The position numbers were made by a program, and so were the translations under genes. From the NCBI RefSeq assembly GCF_000348985.1, contig NC_035932.1, positions 372,001 to 436,000 of the forward strand: DNA of 64,000 nucleotides, written 5' to 3'. Shown here piece after piece: positions 54,480-63,877 of the stretch. Source of the DNA: Huiozyma naganishii CBS 8797. Lineage: Eukaryota; Ascomycota; Saccharomycetes; Saccharomycetales; Saccharomycetaceae. The notes under the pieces are model-generated. The model had not been told where the DNA came from and made no database searches. It saw nothing but the letters and a program-made list of their open reading frames with translations. Each line of letters starts with the position of its first letter. Within the stretch, counting starts at the first letter, position 1.

Positions 54480-55212
54480 AACGCACTTACTGATCGGATG
54501 GTTTTCTCCACAGTGGAAACACTTGATCTGAGAGTGATAAGTGCTCCTTTTAGCGGCCATGGCCACCTCGCCATGTTCCGCTTTCCCTTCTCCAAGATCT
54601 TGGAGTAAATCCGTAAACTTCCTTTAAGGACGCTGGTTTACGATTTCTGACAAAAACTAAAACACTGTTTGATTTGGTCCGGGTTTAGCGCCATCAATAC
54701 CAAAACGGCCCTTCCCTCCTCTGGAGACATCAATGCGCCCCAAACTGGTCAGTTGGTTACAAAACTTTACTGACCAAGCAGCTTGTTCCTTCAAGCTATT
54801 ATTCATCATTGATTCAGGTTTTGAGACACTTTCTACATAGCCCCTCACTTTCAAGTCAGAATACTCCGATTTGAGATACTTCAGCACGTCTAGCGACGTA
54901 AAAGTTTGATGATTAAGATAGTAATTTTACTTTGATCTCATCATTCACTGAGTTCTCGATGACCAAGTATAACGCTTGTTCAAATGTCTTGCGGAGCGTC
55001 ATAACATGACGGGGACCTAGGTTTCTTCCCACTATGGTTTGAGAGATTTGCCCAGTCTCCATATACTCAGCCCATTCTGGGCTAGTAATGTCAACGAGTG
55101 AACAGATTCGATTGAACCATAGATCGAAGTTCAAAGAACCGGTAAGCACAGTGGGAATAGGTTTACTACTCACAACGACAGGGATCATAACCTGTTGAAC
55201 CAGGTACTTCAT
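54480..55212 (-). pseudogene. gag remnant with zinc knuckle
   Basis: The first open piece (55212 to 54913) reads PTVLTGSLNFDLWFNRICSL, a typical copia Gag N-terminus. A frameshift near 54915-54925 moves the sense to a second frame (LDVLKYLKSEYSDLKVRGYV), and another near 54600-54650 to a third. The knuckle CFHCGENHPISKC (54521-54483) has spacing CX2CX3HX4C, one residue short of the usual CX2CX4HX4C. The coding sense is recognisable throughout but cannot yield one protein. Confidence 0.8.
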
Positions 55213-55860
55213 ATACTTATCTCTTTTAGCTTTTACATAACATCTTATCTATGAGAGTCTAACACACTAGTCTCTTTTGTATAGGTGCGGTTCAGAAATA
55301 AGCCTCAATTCGCGTCCAGTACAAATAGCCCTTTTTCAATCTTTACGAAGGCTGCACTGGACATTCAACATACGTAGTAAAGCAAACTGTCTACATGTTC
55401 GCGTCACTAATTCCAACAGTGTGCTCTACTAAAGTAAATTTCCGCCTTGAATATTCAACACGCTCTCCGCCTCTTAATTGAACTTTTCCAAAATTAACAA
55501 AACAGGAGTGTTGGTATTTCTGAAAAGCCAATGCAGATGAACCTATATTTGCGTACCATCTCCAGTGCTCATTAAACTTCACTATATTTCACACATAATC
55601 ATGGTTATTTCAGATAGTAAATGCTCATATTGAGCAGTTGTAAGATATTCGAACAATGAAATAAACTCAAAAATGTTTGAAAGATGATTCTATGTCTTAG
55701 CCATTATTTGGAAGGCGTATAATTGCACTTTCGAACCAAATATCGTAGTCAAAACAAACTCTACCGGGATCTTAAAACTACATTTATAACAAACACAAAA
55801 TTTCTCCAAATGTAATATATGAGACCGGATATAAGGCACGTGACTCGGAGATGCGGTCCA

Positions 55861-55880
55861 ATGTCCTGGACGCAGGACAT
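55861..55880. repeat. perfect 8-bp inverted repeat (hairpin)
   Basis: ATGTCCTG and CAGGACAT are exact reverse complements separated by GACG. It could fold into a stable stem with a four-base loop. Confidence 0.85.
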
Positions 55881-56039
55881 GGGATCATAAAGCATTGTGG
55901 ATATTAACTAGAGAGCTCGACGGAGGGCAGACTAGGAGAAGGTTGCTACACCTTTCAAATTAGTTTACCGTGGCCGTGCGCCTCGAGATAAAGATTAGCA
56001 CCCCAAAGGTGACTGTACCCCAATAAGATATTAGTCACC

Positions 56040-56154
56040 AAAATGATAGAGACCAATAGGAAACAAAATGATGGAGACCAAGAGGAAACAAAGTGATAGA
56101 GACCAATAGGAAATAAAATGATAGAGACCAAGAGGAAATAAAACAATAAAGACA
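56040..56154. repeat. 25-bp tandem repeat, four copies plus a partial
   Basis: Copies begin at 56040, 56065, 56090 and 56115, with a decayed partial from 56140. Each contains the core TGATAGAGACCAA or a one-base variant. Copies 1 and 3 have CCAATAGG while copies 2 and 4 have CCAAGAGG, so the array probably grew by duplication of a 50-bp dimer. Confidence 0.9.
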
Positions 56155-56293
56155 CATTAGCAAGACCTTGCCAGATTTGAAATGGAGTTGGGAAGAAGTT
56201 ATATTCTAGCTTAGAACTAAGAAGAACAACACTTACTATATAAACAATTCATAAGTAACAATAGAATATTTTACACAAAAATATAACAACTAC

Positions 56294-56365
56294 GGTCCTA
56301 TAGTGTAGTGGTTATCACTTTCGGTTCTGATCCGAACAACCCCGGTTCGAATCCGGGTAGGACCT
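56294..56365 (+). tRNA. tRNA-Gln (CUG)
   Basis: This 72-base tRNA has a perfect acceptor stem (GGTCCTA with TAGGACC), D arm, anticodon stem TTCGG/CCGAA and T stem CCCGG/CCGGG. The anticodon loop TTCTGAT gives CUG, reading Gln CAG. The B box GGTTCGAATCC is intact, and a T5 terminator lies at 56369-56373. There is no intron. In S. cerevisiae the CUG isoacceptor is a single, essential gene, so this intact copy may matter in this species too. Confidence 0.96.
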
Positions 56366-56665
56366 TTATTTTTGACTTTTTTGAACCTTATATAAAGCAG
56401 ACTCCTGTGTGAAGAACAGAGGCCTGGTCTCCACCAATGGTACTTTCAAAGAAGGTTTATAGGAGCTTGGGCCACGAGAACACCGTACAACTAGAACCTT
56501 ATACAACTTGCCTCACTAAGGGCGTCTCCTCTACGCACAACTAACGATAACAAAAAATATTTATATATATAAAGGCGGAGAGAGAGAGTTTCGAGCATAA
56601 CGATCAGTTGTTATAGAAGGTTTGAAGGCTAGCGACTGTGATTGGCCACGCTCTTAACATTTAGA
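56366..56665. promoter_or_regulatory. VPS52 promoter region
   Basis: This 300-bp region follows the tRNA-Gln terminator. A strong TATA-like TATATATAAAGG lies at about 56564-56575, roughly 90 bp before the VPS52 ATG. Nothing else stands out. Confidence 0.5.
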
Positions 56666-58492
56666 ATGGAGGTTCTGCATGAAATACTGGGCATTGACCC
56701 TAAGGGTTTCCCCAGCGACGTTAAACAGGGTGACACTGAGGCCCAAACGAATAGTGAACAGAATGACATGTTCCAGCTCTTCCTTGAGGAACACAGCGAA
56801 TTCGAAAGAGAGAACCCGGATTTCAGCGATACGAAACAACTGGATGATACTTTGAAGAGTTTAGAGACAAAGCGCGACAATCTACAGAACTCGCTCGAAA
56901 ACATCATCCCCCCATTGATGGATTACTTGACCAATTTCAACGAAAAACTCTCCAAGTACACCTCTGAATTGGGGTTCATAAAGCAAAAGTCAGAGGAATT
57001 AAAGAGCGTCTCAGAATATAACTCGAAGAAATTGTCCGGGATTAGTCCCCTTGTGAATGATCTTTTGATCCCACCACCTGTTATTCACGAAATTTTGACC
57101 GGTAAGATCAACTCCCAGTGGATTGACAATATTACCTTCATCCGGGACAAGCAAGAGATGTACTCCAAGTACAAAAATTCAAAGGAGAAAGTGGCTCTGC
57201 CCAAGGATTTTGACTCTCTGTGCAACGTCGTGGACGTTTTAAACACAGTGATTATCGAAAGATCTAAGAAATACATTGTCTCACGGATTCGGATCCTTAG
57301 GAGTGGTAAACCTGGCCCGTCACAAAGACTCCAGAATCAGTTGATCAAATTGAAAGAACTGTTCAAATTTATCATTGAGAATAACTACTCACTGGCATTG
57401 GAGATCAGACAAGCGTATGCGTACACCATGAGATGGTACTACAGGGAGTACTTCAAGCGATACATAAGGTCATTGACAATTTTGCAATTCAATCCTGTTG
57501 ACAGCCGGTATTCGCTAGGGAATACTGTATTAAATGAAAACACGGATAACACAACCAGTTCTCTGTTCACAAGTTACTTGTCTCCATCGTACGGATACAG
57601 TTCTGCAGCAACTAATGAAACGGTCAAATCGTATTTTCAAGTAACGAAAAGACTATCAATCTTAACGCAAGAGGACAACACTGTGATGGTGTCTCAGATT
57701 GCTGAAACTAACAACAATACTAAGAGTAACTATATTGAAATTGGATTCAAGAATTTAAATTTGGCATTACTGGACAATTGCACCGTGGAGTACCACTTTT
57801 TGAAAGAATTTTTCAAAGTTTCAGAAGATGACAGTGAGATCGATGGGCTGTTAGAACAGATCATTAGTCCAACTTGGGAAGAATGCCTGCGGTACACTGA
57901 AGACGTCCTTATAAACCCATCGGTGTACGACATACTGGGTGTCCTGATTTCCATCCGGATTGCCAACCAGTTGCAAATCGAGGCCCTTAGACGTCGTATC
58001 CCTGTCATAGACAGCTACTTGAACGACCAGCTGTTCCAACTATGGCCCAAATTTCAACAATTGGTTGATTGGCAGTCAGACTCGCTGAACAGTATTAACT
58101 TGTCAAAACTCGATTTTACCAAGGAACGTAACTTGACATCACCGCACGCTCTGACGATCTCGTTTACCGTGTTCTTGCAAAGTCTGCTGTTCCTGGGTAT
58201 CCAGCCTGCGCCCCCAGACGTCGAAGTCGAGGCGATTGACGAAAGGTCCGAGCCGTTGTACAACTCGATAACAAGACTCAGAAACGATTACGAAAACACC
58301 ATGACAAAGATCAGTAAGCTGACAAAGGCGCCAGAGAAATTCTTATCGATCAACTACTTGTACGTGTACAACTCGCTCCAACAACAAAGCTTGACATTGA
58401 ACGATGCAGAGAAGGACGGGGGACAATTCACTATGAGAGAAAACGAGGGACACTTCAAAGCGTTGGTCGAAGCTTATAATCAACAACGATAG
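56666..58492 (+). CDS. VPS52: GARP complex subunit Vps52
   Basis: Vps52 is part of the Golgi-associated retrograde protein complex (with Vps51, 53, 54) that tethers endosome-derived vesicles at the late Golgi. The 608-residue product (641 in S. cerevisiae) begins MEVLHEILGIDPKGF. An N-terminal coiled-coil half follows (LKSLETKRDNLQNSLENIIP, FIKQKSEELKSVSEYNSKKL), then the conserved block DFDSLCNVVDVLNTVIIERS and AYAYTMRWYYREYFKRYIRS. The Sac2 family C-terminal part includes FEAL-like QIEALRRRIPVIDSYLNDQL. The ATG at 56666 is preceded in frame by a TTG at 56642 and is used. It converges with VPS72 as in S. cerevisiae. Confidence 0.94.
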   Translation: MEVLHEILGIDPKGFPSDVKQGDTEAQTNSEQNDMFQLFLEEHSEFERENPDFSDTKQLDDTLKSLETKRDNLQNSLENIIPPLMDYLTNFNEKLSKYTSELGFIKQKSEELKSVSEYNSKKLSGISPLVNDLLIPPPVIHEILTGKINSQWIDNITFIRDKQEMYSKYKNSKEKVALPKDFDSLCNVVDVLNTVIIERSKKYIVSRIRILRSGKPGPSQRLQNQLIKLKELFKFIIENNYSLALEIRQAYAYTMRWYYREYFKRYIRSLTILQFNPVDSRYSLGNTVLNENTDNTTSSLFTSYLSPSYGYSSAATNETVKSYFQVTKRLSILTQEDNTVMVSQIAETNNNTKSNYIEIGFKNLNLALLDNCTVEYHFLKEFFKVSEDDSEIDGLLEQIISPTWEECLRYTEDVLINPSVYDILGVLISIRIANQLQIEALRRRIPVIDSYLNDQLFQLWPKFQQLVDWQSDSLNSINLSKLDFTKERNLTSPHALTISFTVFLQSLLFLGIQPAPPDVEVEAIDERSEPLYNSITRLRNDYENTMTKISKLTKAPEKFLSINYLYVYNSLQQQSLTLNDAEKDGGQFTMRENEGHFKALVEAYNQQR

Positions 58493-58624
58493 GGAAGTCC
58501 AAGAACAAACTGAGCGGAGAGCGCTATTGGCACAACGCAATGTAACAATAGAAAATTTTATACAGATTAAACACTGTAGATGCATTTATACTTTTCATCA
58601 CTATGAGATCGAAGACGAACGGAG

Positions 58625-60790
58625 TTAGAATCCCTCAGGGACCCCCTTCGCTGGTCGCTGTGCGACGTTTAAGTATATTCCGCCGTTCTCGAAACCATAC
58701 CATTTGTATTCGCCATTCGGCTTCTGTAGATCCTGCAGGATTTTGTAACTTTGCAAGTCAGAGTATGGGATACCAAGCTTAGGGTCGAAATACTGACAGT
58801 CATTATCGTTGATCAGACAGTGCTTTTTGACGTTGTTGGCGTATATCCCTGTTGGTGCCCGCGTGGTAATCTTTATCGAATCCGTCTTCACATCCGTATT
58901 GCTCACCGGTGCGATAGCCTTTTTGTCAAACTCTCCAAAAGAGGGGAATCCATCCAAGAAGGAGAGATCTACTGTGGTCCCCGAATCGTGTTCCGCTAAC
59001 AGCTTCTCAATTTTTTGGTCCTCCTCTATATTTGGATCCTCATCTTCTAGATCGCCCAATTTAGAGCGCAGCCACGGTTCAGTAGGCCCAAGCAAGGCAG
59101 GCCTTGCAGTAGATGGGAAAAAATCGTATTCGAATGGTTGTTTGCGACCCCCGTTGGGTGGTGCATAAGGGGACAGAACGCTGGAAAATTTGTATGCCGT
59201 GATGAAGTTTTTGGATATCTGTTGCAAGGGTCCCTCGAATTCAGCCACTTCCTCCTCCTTCGGCGTCACGGGGGAAGAAACCTCTGGCGTAGGCTCGGTG
59301 GACGATTCTACCACTGACGGAGACTGCACTTGTTCGATCACGTTGATCTCAGGTTGCTCAAGAAAGGAGACTTGTTTGATACTGCTATTAGCTCCATCGC
59401 GCTCAGCTCCGCCTGACGACTGTTCCTCCGTCTTGACACCCTCGGCGTCGTCGTTCGATGGGATCGATTCAGAGGTATTATCAATTTGAGTCTCTAAAGG
59501 TTTGTCTTTAGAGTCAGATACCATTTCTGTCAGTTCCTCTGTTTCCTCAGGCTCCGTCTTACTCTGTGGGGTCTGGATTTCGAGCTGTGGTGTGCCTTCA
59601 GCATAGACTTCTATTTTATCATCTGTTGACTGTTGTGTGTCTTCTTCGAGACTATTCGTTGGTGGCTCTGACAACGTGGTTACACTGGGATCACCCGGCA
59701 ACCTTTCCGTCCCGTCCCCCACTTTGGGTGCCGCGATCTCTCCCTTGACCTCTGAATTCTGTTTTTTAGCACGTTTCGGGTACTTCTTCCTCTTCTTCTT
59801 CTCTCTTTTCTTCAACTGTTCTTCCCAGTATTTTTGGTCCTCTAGTTCCATGAAGGGTGTGACTTGCCACGTTGTTGTCAAGTACTGTAAAACGACCTCG
59901 TTTGGCTTGAACTTCAATTTTGCTCGCTGTTGCAGCGCCAGCCTTGTCTGTTTCTGCGAAAGTTCTTGTTCTTTGTACTTGTTCAAACTCAGTAAGTTAT
60001 GCTTTTCCGTCTCGGCCGCGATTGCGAGCTGATCCTCCTGCGTCAGGGTGTGAAACTTGGCTTGGTCCTCTTTATGTTTCTTCAGTCTCTGCTGGATCTC
60101 TTTCCGCCTCACCTCTGCCTGCGACAGTTTTTCGTACACGCGCAGCTTGTTGGCGACTGCTGAGGCTCTCTTGGACGTTCTTCTTTCGATTCGGAGCAGA
60201 CTCTCCGCGTTGATCTCTTCGGAGAGGTGCCGTTTCTTCCTCGGCAGAGGTGGCTCCTCACCGGGGGCCGCCTGTGCGGTGGGGACGGCCTGCTTTCTTT
60301 TCAGCACGGGTGGTGCTCTGCCCCGTTTGCTCTTCCGCTTGATAGTTTCCTGCCTTTGCAGTTCACGTTCGCCGGCCTCGTCATCGTCCTCCTCATCCTC
60401 GTCCCCCGAATCACTGAGCATCAAATCTTCGTCCTCTGCACCGGGCGTGCTGCTCGTCCCTGAGGGAACCCCTACTGCGGAGGAGGGTGACCTCTCACCG
60501 TCACTGACAGAGGATGCCCTCGACCAGGACCGTGAAGGCCCCCGCCGCTGCGGCAGGCTAAACTCCTCGTCGTCTTCGTCCTCTTGGAACAACAGGTTCA
60601 CCTCATCGTCCTCCAGCAGCTGCGTCCTCTCCTGCGCGTCCCTGACCTCCTGTTCTAACAGTCTCTGCAACCTGTTCCCTGCGTTCGACCTGCGCTCTCG
60701 CGTGGCCATGATAAACTCCTGTTCTTGTTCTTGCTCCTCGTCGGGCAAAGACGACAACGCATCACTCCCCTCATCGCTGCTGTAACCCAT
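58625..60790 (-). CDS. VPS72: SWR1 complex subunit Vps72 (Swc2), YL1 family
   Basis: Vps72/Swc2 binds the histone variant H2A.Z and helps the SWR1 remodeller exchange it into nucleosomes. The 721-residue product (795 in S. cerevisiae) has the YL1 N-terminal region. ATRERRSNAGNRLQRLLEQE opens it, followed by acidic stretches (LLFQEDEDDEEFSLP) and basic linkers (KRKSKRGRAPPVLKRKQ). A long charged middle comes next. The YL1-C domain sits at the C-terminus (KHCLINDNDCQYFDPKLGIP, YSDLQSYKILQDL, NGGIYLNVAQRP). The first ATG, 60790, gives a 27-residue acidic leader; the ATG at codon 28 (MATRERRSNAG) is a possible alternative start. Confidence 0.93.
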   Translation of the reverse strand: MGYSSDEGSDALSSLPDEEQEQEQEFIMATRERRSNAGNRLQRLLEQEVRDAQERTQLLEDDEVNLLFQEDEDDEEFSLPQRRGPSRSWSRASSVSDGERSPSSAVGVPSGTSSTPGAEDEDLMLSDSGDEDEEDDDEAGERELQRQETIKRKSKRGRAPPVLKRKQAVPTAQAAPGEEPPLPRKKRHLSEEINAESLLRIERRTSKRASAVANKLRVYEKLSQAEVRRKEIQQRLKKHKEDQAKFHTLTQEDQLAIAAETEKHNLLSLNKYKEQELSQKQTRLALQQRAKLKFKPNEVVLQYLTTTWQVTPFMELEDQKYWEEQLKKREKKKRKKYPKRAKKQNSEVKGEIAAPKVGDGTERLPGDPSVTTLSEPPTNSLEEDTQQSTDDKIEVYAEGTPQLEIQTPQSKTEPEETEELTEMVSDSKDKPLETQIDNTSESIPSNDDAEGVKTEEQSSGGAERDGANSSIKQVSFLEQPEINVIEQVQSPSVVESSTEPTPEVSSPVTPKEEEVAEFEGPLQQISKNFITAYKFSSVLSPYAPPNGGRKQPFEYDFFPSTARPALLGPTEPWLRSKLGDLEDEDPNIEEDQKIEKLLAEHDSGTTVDLSFLDGFPSFGEFDKKAIAPVSNTDVKTDSIKITTRAPTGIYANNVKKHCLINDNDCQYFDPKLGIPYSDLQSYKILQDLQKPNGEYKWYGFENGGIYLNVAQRPAKGVPEGF

Positions 60791-61026
60791 GACACTGGTG
60801 ACTGATGACTGTAGATGGTACGTGTCGTGTAACGGCTGTTGTTGGTGAACTGTTCAACTGGTTCAACTTTTAACAATTTGAACAATTTGAAGGCGATGAC
60901 CAACAGAGGACGTCTCTGGTGACGGGACGTGGTCCAAACTGCATCTGCGGGCCTGTGCATCTGCACATCTTGCAGGGCCCGTGTCTTGTGAGTGCAATTG
61001 ACAGGAAGTCCCTTCCCCCCCGGTGC

Positions 61027-61935
61027 TTATATCAACTCCACTTTGTTCTGCATTAGCAAATCCTTGATGACTGCATACCGCATTACGTAGATACTTCCAA
61101 TGGTGCACTCGACGTCCTCTTGCAGTTCCGGGATCGTCACCGTGTAGCAATGCTTCCCGTTGGGTAAAGTGATGAGCTGTGGATCTAACTCCAATTTACC
61201 GTCGCGCGGTCCCACCACTCTCACGAACACGAACCTGTTCCAGTCCGGTTCGTCGACCATATTGACACTCCCCTCCGTGTCGTTGATCGCCTGCAGCTCC
61301 GCGGGCATGTGTTTCAACACGGTGTTGTTGAACAAGTCCAGCAGGATAGCGAAGTGTCGCGCATGGTACTCGATCTCCTCGGGGGACAACAATTCCTCAA
61401 ACTGCTGTGGGGCCACCCCATGCAACTGCTCCAAGTACGTAGAGAACCGGTCGACTTTAGCGAAGCGACACCGCACGTAACTCCTCACCACGAACCTCAC
61501 CCTCTCCAATTCCGCCTCCATACACAGCAGGGGCAACATGCTGTTGTTGTTCGCTGGTCCAGAGACGTCAGACCCGGCTGCCATGGCGTCCGGGTCCATG
61601 AAGTTCATCGAGATGGCCTCCAATTGCTCCATTTGCTCCTGTACCCTGTGCAACATCCTCCTCATTAGCGCGTGCGGGTACGGCAGGATCTCTGGGGAGC
61701 ACCGCTCGTTGCGCCAGTGGGCCACAAGACACTCGTAGTCCTCCCTTGCCAACAGGGAGCCCCCCAGTTGCTTCCCCTGCGCTGCTGCTGCTGTTGAAGT
61801 CGGCGGTAACGAGTTAAGCACGGTCGACACGTCGTCGCTGGGGCCTCTCATCTGCTGCGAGGTCGACCAGGGCTCAACGACGGTCGTGCTGTCCCTGTCC
61901 AGTTCCGCGAGTATATCCTCGATGTTAATGTCCAT
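61027..61935 (-). CDS. SLD5: GINS complex subunit Sld5
   Basis: Sld5 is one of the four GINS proteins that, with Cdc45 and Mcm2-7, form the replicative helicase. The 302-residue product (294 in S. cerevisiae) starts MDINIEDILAELDRD. It has the helical A domain (YECLVAHWRNERCSPEILPY, EAELERVRFVVRSYVRCRFA, KVDRFSTYLEQL, LLSPEEIEYHARHFAILLDL) and the C-terminal B domain (EDVECTIGSIYVMRYAVIKD, LLMQNKVELI). An Ala/Gly-rich insertion sits near residue 50. In S. cerevisiae SLD5 is divergent from PAC11 and four genes from VPS72. Here it is next to VPS72 in the same orientation, because the block is inverted. Confidence 0.94.
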   Translation of the reverse strand: MDINIEDILAELDRDSTTVVEPWSTSQQMRGPSDDVSTVLNSLPPTSTAAAAQGKQLGGSLLAREDYECLVAHWRNERCSPEILPYPHALMRRMLHRVQEQMEQLEAISMNFMDPDAMAAGSDVSGPANNNSMLPLLCMEAELERVRFVVRSYVRCRFAKVDRFSTYLEQLHGVAPQQFEELLSPEEIEYHARHFAILLDLFNNTVLKHMPAELQAINDTEGSVNMVDEPDWNRFVFVRVVGPRDGKLELDPQLITLPNGKHCYTVTIPELQEDVECTIGSIYVMRYAVIKDLLMQNKVELI

Positions 61936-62094
61936 CTGGTGTCCCGTTAGCGTCCTCTCAGCGGCTTCCCTTGCAGTTCTTCACCGGTTTCGTCCTTCTC
62001 TTCAAGAGTCGAATTGAAGTTCGAGTTTGAATTGAAGTCGCGATGAGCTGTTGACGGCGACGGTGCTGAGGTGGTAGTGCGCTACTGTTGGACA

Positions 62095-63795
62095 ATGGAC
62101 CGGTTGCGGGAGTTGCAGTTGAAGAGGGAGCGGCTGTGGGAGTTGCGGGACCGCGGCGTCGGCTTGTTACAACCGCAGGGCAAGGGGCACGATGAAGTTG
62201 AGGTTGAAGGTGAAGGTGAGCCGCTGTGCGATGCCGCCGTGCAGACTGATGCTGTTGTGGAGGGTGCTACAGCCACGAGGACCATCACGTACGATAGAGC
62301 AGTGCAGACGGTGGCGCTGCCGCAGTCACCACCACAATTGCCGAAGGAATTGTCGCCTATACTAACCCCCACAGCGGTATCTCCCAAGTCCGAGGTGGCT
62401 AGCCCCAGGGGTCCATTAACCCCACTGGTAGTGCCCCGGAACGGACGGCTGCCCTCTAGGGAGCGGACATTTGCATCAGAGTGGTACGTCTTGGGAGGAG
62501 CAGGGGACACCAACGCCCCCCAAGGAGATGGTCCGCAAAAGGTGCGGCTACTTCACAGTTGGGCACCACCACAACCATCACTGGAGTCCAGTAACGCCTG
62601 GTGCGTGTCCCTGGACTACGATAAGAACCGAGAGGTCACTATGGCAGCGTTCCAGTCTCCTCGAGGAAGCGTCGTGTACGTCATGGACACGTTTGATGGG
62701 TGTGTACTGGATCAATTGACTCTGCAGGGCCAGCTTGTGACGCATGCGAGGATCCTACGGAAGCACGAGAGACATGGTGTCATTGCTATGTTGCTTGTTA
62801 CCGTGGTGGGCAAGACTATCCTGTACGAGTTGCGGCGGCGGCAGCAGGAAGGCGACGAGACGCAAGATCAATGGGAACGTAACCTTCTCAGCGCAAACCA
62901 CCACGTCGGACAGGCCACTGGGGTCCCCGGACTCTGGGAATGTGGGTTCAAGCTCGTCACGGGCTCCTCTGCTGGTTGTCTCACTGTACTCAACTCTCTC
63001 GACTTGACCGTGTACAGGGACGTCGCCACGAGCAGCGAGGGGCTACAAGACGTGCTGTTGGCCCCCGTGGCCATGAGCGAGTACCTAAACATAGACCACC
63101 GCACGCAAGACTGGTTCGTAGACAACCACCTGTCTCGATTGACCCCTCTCAATGAGGTTAGTGTCACTGCACTGGTTGGATCGCCCTTCGACGAGGAGAC
63201 ACTATACCTTGGTGCATTGGACGGTGCCATCTACAAAGTATCACTGAGGGACGTTAAGAGCAGGGGTCCTGGGGACCCCCACTGGCTGCCATTGGCCCTG
63301 AATAACAACGGGTTCTTGCCCAGGACAACCCCGGATAAGCAAGACCCGTTCCATGAAAGACAAGTGACAAGCCTGTGCTTCCGGGACGACGGTCTGTTGC
63401 TGTCTGCGTCCCTGGACTGGACCGTGTGCGTGTACGACGCGGTGCACAACGTGAAGTTGGATGAATACACTCTGCGGTCCCCCATTATCGAGGCCCGCTG
63501 GCTTGAGGGCCGCCTACTAAGCTACGTATTGACGTGGGACACTCTCGAGTTCGTACAGTGGTCCCTGGACAAGGCGAAGGGCGGCGAGGGCGGTGGTGTT
63601 GGTTCCCACGAGAGGGAATGGGAACGCCTGGGTGACCCGAAATGCATCGCACGAGTCACGATCCAGGACGCATCACCACTGACACAGTTCACCGCATGCA
63701 GCGTCGTACACGACGCACACACAGACCACTACGTCGCCATCCTATCGGGCAACACACCACCACCAACGGTCCAGTACTTCGACGTCGCCGTATAA
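62095..63795 (+). CDS. PAC11: cytoplasmic dynein intermediate chain Pac11
   Basis: Pac11 links the dynein heavy chain Dyn1 to the light chain Dyn2 and to dynactin, and is needed for spindle orientation. The 566-residue product (533 in S. cerevisiae) starts with a basic helix (MDRLRELQLKRERLWELRDR). Two light-chain-binding QT motifs follow, CDAAVQTDA (QT at 50-51) and RAVQTVALP (71-72). The rest is a WD40-type propeller; LFRDDGL-like CFRDDGLLLSASLDWTVCVY is the clearest repeat, near residue 430. The ATG at 62095 is used; the frame continues only to a GTG at 62071. SLD5 is divergent, 159 bp upstream. Confidence 0.9.
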   Translation: MDRLRELQLKRERLWELRDRGVGLLQPQGKGHDEVEVEGEGEPLCDAAVQTDAVVEGATATRTITYDRAVQTVALPQSPPQLPKELSPILTPTAVSPKSEVASPRGPLTPLVVPRNGRLPSRERTFASEWYVLGGAGDTNAPQGDGPQKVRLLHSWAPPQPSLESSNAWCVSLDYDKNREVTMAAFQSPRGSVVYVMDTFDGCVLDQLTLQGQLVTHARILRKHERHGVIAMLLVTVVGKTILYELRRRQQEGDETQDQWERNLLSANHHVGQATGVPGLWECGFKLVTGSSAGCLTVLNSLDLTVYRDVATSSEGLQDVLLAPVAMSEYLNIDHRTQDWFVDNHLSRLTPLNEVSVTALVGSPFDEETLYLGALDGAIYKVSLRDVKSRGPGDPHWLPLALNNNGFLPRTTPDKQDPFHERQVTSLCFRDDGLLLSASLDWTVCVYDAVHNVKLDEYTLRSPIIEARWLEGRLLSYVLTWDTLEFVQWSLDKAKGGEGGGVGSHEREWERLGDPKCIARVTIQDASPLTQFTACSVVHDAHTDHYVAILSGNTPPPTVQYFDVAV

Positions 63796-63877
63796 AGAAG
63801 AGAATATCAATAACAGCTACCTACTACTACTACTGCAAGACGGCCAGACGACTAGACGACTAGACGACTACAGCGGG

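Larger units (their letters stand above)
52560..55212 (-). mobile_element. degenerate Ty1/copia-type retrotransposon, reverse transcriptase region not found
   Basis: Minus-strand sequence carries, in order, a gag-like region, a zinc knuckle, an aspartic protease site and an integrase. A degraded stretch resembling the linker between integrase and reverse transcriptase follows (in frame it begins NWPKSKRKATPISTT, about 52770). Reading frames are broken by at least three frameshifts and several stops. No reverse transcriptase or RNase H motif is recognisable before the tRNA pair, so the 3' part is deleted or decayed beyond recognition. LTRs could not be paired by eye. The gag zinc knuckle is absent from Ty1, Ty2 and Ty4, so a Ty5-like or other copia lineage is more likely. 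Confidence 0.85.
55213..56293. other. gene-free AT-rich part of the island
   Basis: No ORF here looks real. The piece next to gag should contain the element's leader or LTR; TGTTGAAT-type starts occur on the minus strand at 55370 and 55460 and TGTTGGAATT at 55418. A CACGTGAC E-box is at 55838-55845, a hairpin at 55861-55880 and a 25-bp tandem array at 56040-56154. A TATA-like TATATAAAC is near 56237-56245, about 50 bp before the tRNA-Gln. Much of this is probably old LTR sequence. Confidence 0.45.

Noticed and set aside
55720..55845. Possible point centromere (GTCACGTG on the minus strand as CDEI, followed by AT-rich DNA)
   Set aside because: No CDEIII-like element with the essential CCG core follows at 80-90 bp, the AT content is not high enough, and the neighbouring genes are not at a known ancestral centromere.
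55955..56155. 66-codon hydrophobic minus-strand ORF
   Set aside because: It is a translation of the 25-bp tandem repeat; the repeated LLVSII-type peptide comes from the DNA repeat.
56269..56277. Ty3-like LTR end placed 16 bp upstream of tRNA-Gln
   Set aside because: The spacing fits Ty3 targeting, but no matching LTR start was found within 400 bp, so the evidence is too thin.
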